Origin: Deferribacteres bacterium
GTDB taxonomy: Bacteria > Thermosulfidibacterota > Thermosulfidibacteria > Thermosulfidibacterales > Thermosulfidibacteraceae
Direction: 5' to 3'
DNA length: 15,750 nt
NCBI GenBank assembly: GCA_013153205.1
Contig: JAADEW010000089.1
Location: 1 to 15,750 of the forward strand
Position numbers and translations under genes: made by a program. The first letter of the stretch is position 1. Each line of letters opens with the position of its first letter. The notes under the pieces are model-generated. The model did no database searches and had not been told where the DNA came from. It was given only the letters and a program-made list of their open reading frames with translations. This document shows, piece after piece, positions 13,425 through 15,750 of this stretch.

Positions 13425-14431
13425 ATCTCAAGCTCAACCCTCTCTTTTAGCCATCTCTTAACTTCTTCTAAAAGCTCTTTCTTGTAATTTTCATCAACCA
13501 CCACTTCATCAAGATAGGCTTTGTATTTTTCAAAGGCTTCATCTCCCTTTTTCTTGTATTCCTCGTCTTTGGTGAGCCTGTAGAGGGCATAGTATGTTTC
13601 CGCCACATGCCTTATCCATCCCTTGCCCTCTTCTTCGTCCATCTTGATGGCATAATCCAGAAACTTCTTGTAGGCTTCTATGGCTTCATCAATTCTGCCG
13701 AGCCTTTCGCATATGTCCGCCACATCACTCCAGAAGACCCCGTCTTCCTCTTCAGCCCTTCTTCTGTTCACCTCAAGGGCAGTCTCCCAGCACTTTAACG
13801 CCCTTTCCTTGTCTCCCACCTTCTCCCACATCTTGGCGGCGTCGTCCCAGTACCACTCCTCTATCTGAGCGAGCTTTTCCAGAATCTCCGCGGCTTTTCT
13901 GAGGTCGCCAAGCTTCTCCTCGTATATCTCTTTTGCCCTTCTCAGGTAGTAATCACCGTGCTCTTCCTTTTCCGCAAGCATCTCGTAAAGCCTTGCCACC
14001 TCTTTCCAGTCCCCCAGCTCCTCGTAGCAGATGGAGGCTGAGGTATACCATCCCAGCTCTTCGTAAAGCTTTGCGGCTTCCCTCCACATCTTCTTTCTTC
14101 TGTATTTTATGGCGGCTTTATCCTTCTTCCCCTCTTTTATGAGCTTTTCAGGGGACTTGAACCAGTCTATCACCCCCAGCTCCGGCTCCATCACATACAG
14201 GGTTGCGGCTACCCCCATGAGCACGAAGGCGATGAATATCAGCCAGAAGAGCAGGGGATGGGCATAGGTTATGGTCTCGTATATTTCAATAAGCGCCAGA
14301 ATCCCTATGCCCGATGCGGGTATGCCCAGCTTGTAGTTCTTTGCCCATAGGGCAAGTCCGCCTATAAAAAGGGTGGCTGCGGCAATTCCCAAAAGAACTA
14401 AAACCAGTATTATCTTCAGCACCACTATCAT
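13421..14431 (-). CDS. Membrane-anchored TPR-like protein of unknown function
   Basis: 336 residues with two regions. The first 81 hold three hydrophobic segments (about 2-29, 35-54 and 58-81). The rest (about 95-336) is a charged, all-helical TPR/Sel1-like solenoid: repeated helix pairs such as KMWREAAKLYEELG, WYTSASICYEELGDW, LRKAAEILEKLAQI, ERALKCWETALEV and GRIDEAIEAYKKFLDY. Aromatic and Glu/Lys-rich repeats like these bind partner proteins. I see no enzyme motif. Which side the solenoid faces is not settled; the basic stretch after the third helix (KEGKKDKAAIKYRRKK) favours the cytoplasm. It is fixed between ppsA and the NDT-like gene by ATGA overlaps at both ends, so it should be made with them. 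A membrane scaffold for neighbouring enzymes is conceivable but speculative. I do not recognise an orthologue. Confidence 0.85.
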   Translation of the reverse strand: MIVVLKIILVLVLLGIAAATLFIGGLALWAKNYKLGIPASGIGILALIEIYETITYAHPLLFWLIFIAFVLMGVAATLYVMEPELGVIDWFKSPEKLIKEGKKDKAAIKYRRKKMWREAAKLYEELGWYTSASICYEELGDWKEVARLYEMLAEKEEHGDYYLRRAKEIYEEKLGDLRKAAEILEKLAQIEEWYWDDAAKMWEKVGDKERALKCWETALEVNRRRAEEEDGVFWSDVADICERLGRIDEAIEAYKKFLDYAIKMDEEEGKGWIRHVAETYYALYRLTKDEEYKKKGDEAFEKYKAYLDEVVVDENYKKELLEEVKRWLKERVELEI

Positions 14432-15750
14432 CGGGATTTCTCCCTTGCAATTTTGCCTTCCGCTTTAAGCACTGTGAGCATCCCCGAAAGCACAGTGTCC
14501 GGGGTAAGGGATATGCTGTCTATCCCGCACTTGACCAGAAACTCAGCGAACTCTGGATAATCGGAAGGAGCCTGTCCGCATATACCTATTTTTCGTCCGT
14601 ATTTGTGGGCGGTCTCTATTACGGAAGCCACCATCCTTTTGACCGCTTCGTTCCTTTCGTCGTAAAGGTGGGCGATGAGCTCGGAGTCCCTGTCAACACC
14701 GAGCACCAGCTGGGTGAGGTCGTTTGAGCCTATGGAGAAGCCGTCAAATATCTCGGCGAATTTATCAGCAAGAACCACGTTCACCGGCAGCTCGCACATG
14801 ACATAAACTTCCAGTCCGTTTTCTCCCTGAACGAGCCCGTGCTTCTTCATTTCGTTTATGACCTTTACCCCTTCTTCCGGGGTTCTGCAGAAGGGTATCA
14901 TCACCTTCACGTTGGTGAGCCCCATCTCGTCCCGCACCTTTTTGAGCGCCTTGCACTCAAGGGCAAAGCCGTCTCTGTATTTGGGGTGGTAGTATCTGCT
15001 GGCTCCCCTCCATCCCAGCATGGGATTGCTTTCCACCGGTTCAAACTGCCTGCCTCCTATGAGGTTTGCGTATTCGTTGGACTTGAAGTCGCTCAGCCTG
15101 ACAATCACCGGCTTGGGGTAGAAGGCCGCGGCTATGGTTCCTATACCCTCTGCAAGCTTGTCAACGAAATAGGAGGGTTTGTCCGGATATCCTTTGGTGA
15201 GCTTCTCTATCTTCTGCTTTACCTCTTCGTCTTTCAGCTCGTCAAATCTTATGAGAGCAAGCGGGTGAATCTGAATGTAAGAGTTTATGATAAACTCGAG
15301 CCTTGCGAGTCCCACACCGTCGTTGGGTATCATGGCGCAGTTGAAGGCCTCTTCCGGATTGCCCAGTATCATCATCACTTCGGTCTTGGGCTTTGGAATG
15401 TCTTTCAGCTCTATTCTTTCAACCTCGTATTCGAGCTTTCCGTCGTAAACATAGCCCACATCACCCTCGGCACAGGACACGGTGACTTCCTGCCCGCTCT
15501 TCAGTATCTCCGTTGCGGGCTTTCCGTCTGCTGATTGGGCTCCCACTATTGCCGGCACTCCGAGCTCCCTCGCAACTATGGCGGCGTGGCAGGTTCTTCC
15601 TCCTCTGTCTGTGACGATAGCCGCTGCAAGCTTCATTATGGGCTCCCAATCGGGGTCGGTCATCTCGGTTACGAGTATCTCTCCCTTCTTGAACTTGTGC
15701 ATCTCTTTCACGGAGTTAATCACATGGACCTTGCCGGATGCAATCTTGCT
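14428..15750 (-). CDS. ppsA: Phosphoenolpyruvate synthase, C-terminal part (5' end beyond the window)
   Basis: Makes PEP from pyruvate, ATP and water, giving AMP and phosphate: the entry to gluconeogenesis and, in reductive-TCA or acetyl-CoA-pathway autotrophs, to sugar synthesis. Only the last 440 codons are here, somewhat over half of the usual ~800-residue protein. Reading continues past the right edge, where the residues SKIASGKVHV match the start of the swivelling domain, so the GTG at 15723 is not the start. Motifs are TDPDWEPIMK (31-40 from the edge), GGRTCHAAIVARELG (50-64) with the phosphocarrier His55, the TIM-barrel segments MLGWRGASRYY and SIGSNDLTQLVLGVDRD, and GICGQAPSD with the catalytic Cys near the end. 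The DPDWEP and GGRTCH wording points to PpsA rather than PPDK. The stop forms an ATGA overlap with the TPR gene. It leads the minus-strand run. Confidence 0.95.
   Translation of the reverse strand, partial: SKIASGKVHVINSVKEMHKFKKGEILVTEMTDPDWEPIMKLAAAIVTDRGGRTCHAAIVARELGVPAIVGAQSADGKPATEILKSGQEVTVSCAEGDVGYVYDGKLEYEVERIELKDIPKPKTEVMMILGNPEEAFNCAMIPNDGVGLARLEFIINSYIQIHPLALIRFDELKDEEVKQKIEKLTKGYPDKPSYFVDKLAEGIGTIAAAFYPKPVIVRLSDFKSNEYANLIGGRQFEPVESNPMLGWRGASRYYHPKYRDGFALECKALKKVRDEMGLTNVKVMIPFCRTPEEGVKVINEMKKHGLVQGENGLEVYVMCELPVNVVLADKFAEIFDGFSIGSNDLTQLVLGVDRDSELIAHLYDERNEAVKRMVASVIETAHKYGRKIGICGQAPSDYPEFAEFLVKCGIDSISLTPDTVLSGMLTVLKAEGKIAREKSR

Noticed and set aside
14839..15534. 231-codon plus-strand frame opposite ppsA
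   Set aside because: It mirrors ppsA codons; no motif, no ribosome site, and ppsA is certain on the other strand.
15721..15723. GTG as a start for ppsA within the window
   Set aside because: The frame continues upstream to the edge with residues typical of PpsA just before the swivelling domain, so the gene is cut by the window.
1..15750. Defence, CRISPR, phage, insertion-sequence or secondary-metabolite locus
   Set aside because: No direct-repeat array, transposase, integrase, toxin-antitoxin pair, nuclease/helicase cassette or biosynthetic cluster is seen; nearly all genes are conserved housekeeping families.

Overview
This window is almost entirely protein-coding: about 99% of it lies in 15 tightly packed genes. 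The only non-coding gaps are about 68 bp (2557-2624), 50 bp (6400-6449), 6 bp and 1 bp, so no stretch over 300 bases lacks a gene. I saw no tRNA, rRNA, CRISPR array, insertion sequence, phage gene or riboswitch. GC is near one half. Arg is mostly AGG/AGA, Ile is often ATA, and the proteins are rich in Glu, Lys and Arg. With the extreme compaction this suggests a thermophilic, deep-branching, probably autotrophic bacterium of the Aquificota / Thermosulfidibacter / Thermodesulfobacteria kind. That placement is an inference from composition and gene content, not a sequence match.

Layout. (1) 8-1867, plus strand: the end of an acidic TPR protein, type II 3-dehydroquinate dehydratase (aroQ) and an M24 Xaa-Pro peptidase, all overlapping. 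(2) 1864-2556, minus: a family-4 [4Fe-4S] uracil-DNA glycosylase whose stop overlaps the peptidase stop. (3) 2625-5871, plus: a YfcE/MJ0936-type phosphodiesterase, rsmB, rpe and an ElyC/YdcF-like (DUF218) membrane protein, each overlapping the next. (4) 5794-6399, minus: a DedA-family membrane protein whose 3' end runs 78 bp antisense into the ElyC-like gene. (5) 6450-10159, plus: an FAH-family enzyme, ccsA, hemA and hemC, a block joining tetrapyrrole synthesis to cytochrome c maturation. (6) 10161-15750, minus, read right to left: ppsA (5' end off the window), a membrane-anchored TPR protein, a nucleoside-deoxyribosyltransferase-like protein, archaeal-type phosphoglycerate mutase (apgM) and an aromatic-acid-type acyl-CoA ligase.

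How the genes fit together. ppsA and apgM run pyruvate to PEP and then 2-PG to 3-PG, the gluconeogenic direction an autotroph fixing carbon into acetyl-CoA/pyruvate would need. rpe links to the pentose phosphates, and aroQ carries carbon from PEP and erythrose-4-P into aromatics. ccsA-hemA-hemC makes heme precursors and attaches heme to c-type cytochromes. udg and rsmB are DNA-repair and ribosome-maturation housekeeping genes.

The window looks mostly like a compact housekeeping region, and I do not see a clear new defence or mobile system. The least explained parts are the membrane TPR protein and the NDT-like protein, both translationally coupled between ppsA and apgM. Other points of interest are the 78-bp antisense gene overlap and two divergent intergenic regions where the minus-strand gene appears to have almost no leader and no Shine-Dalgarno sequence.
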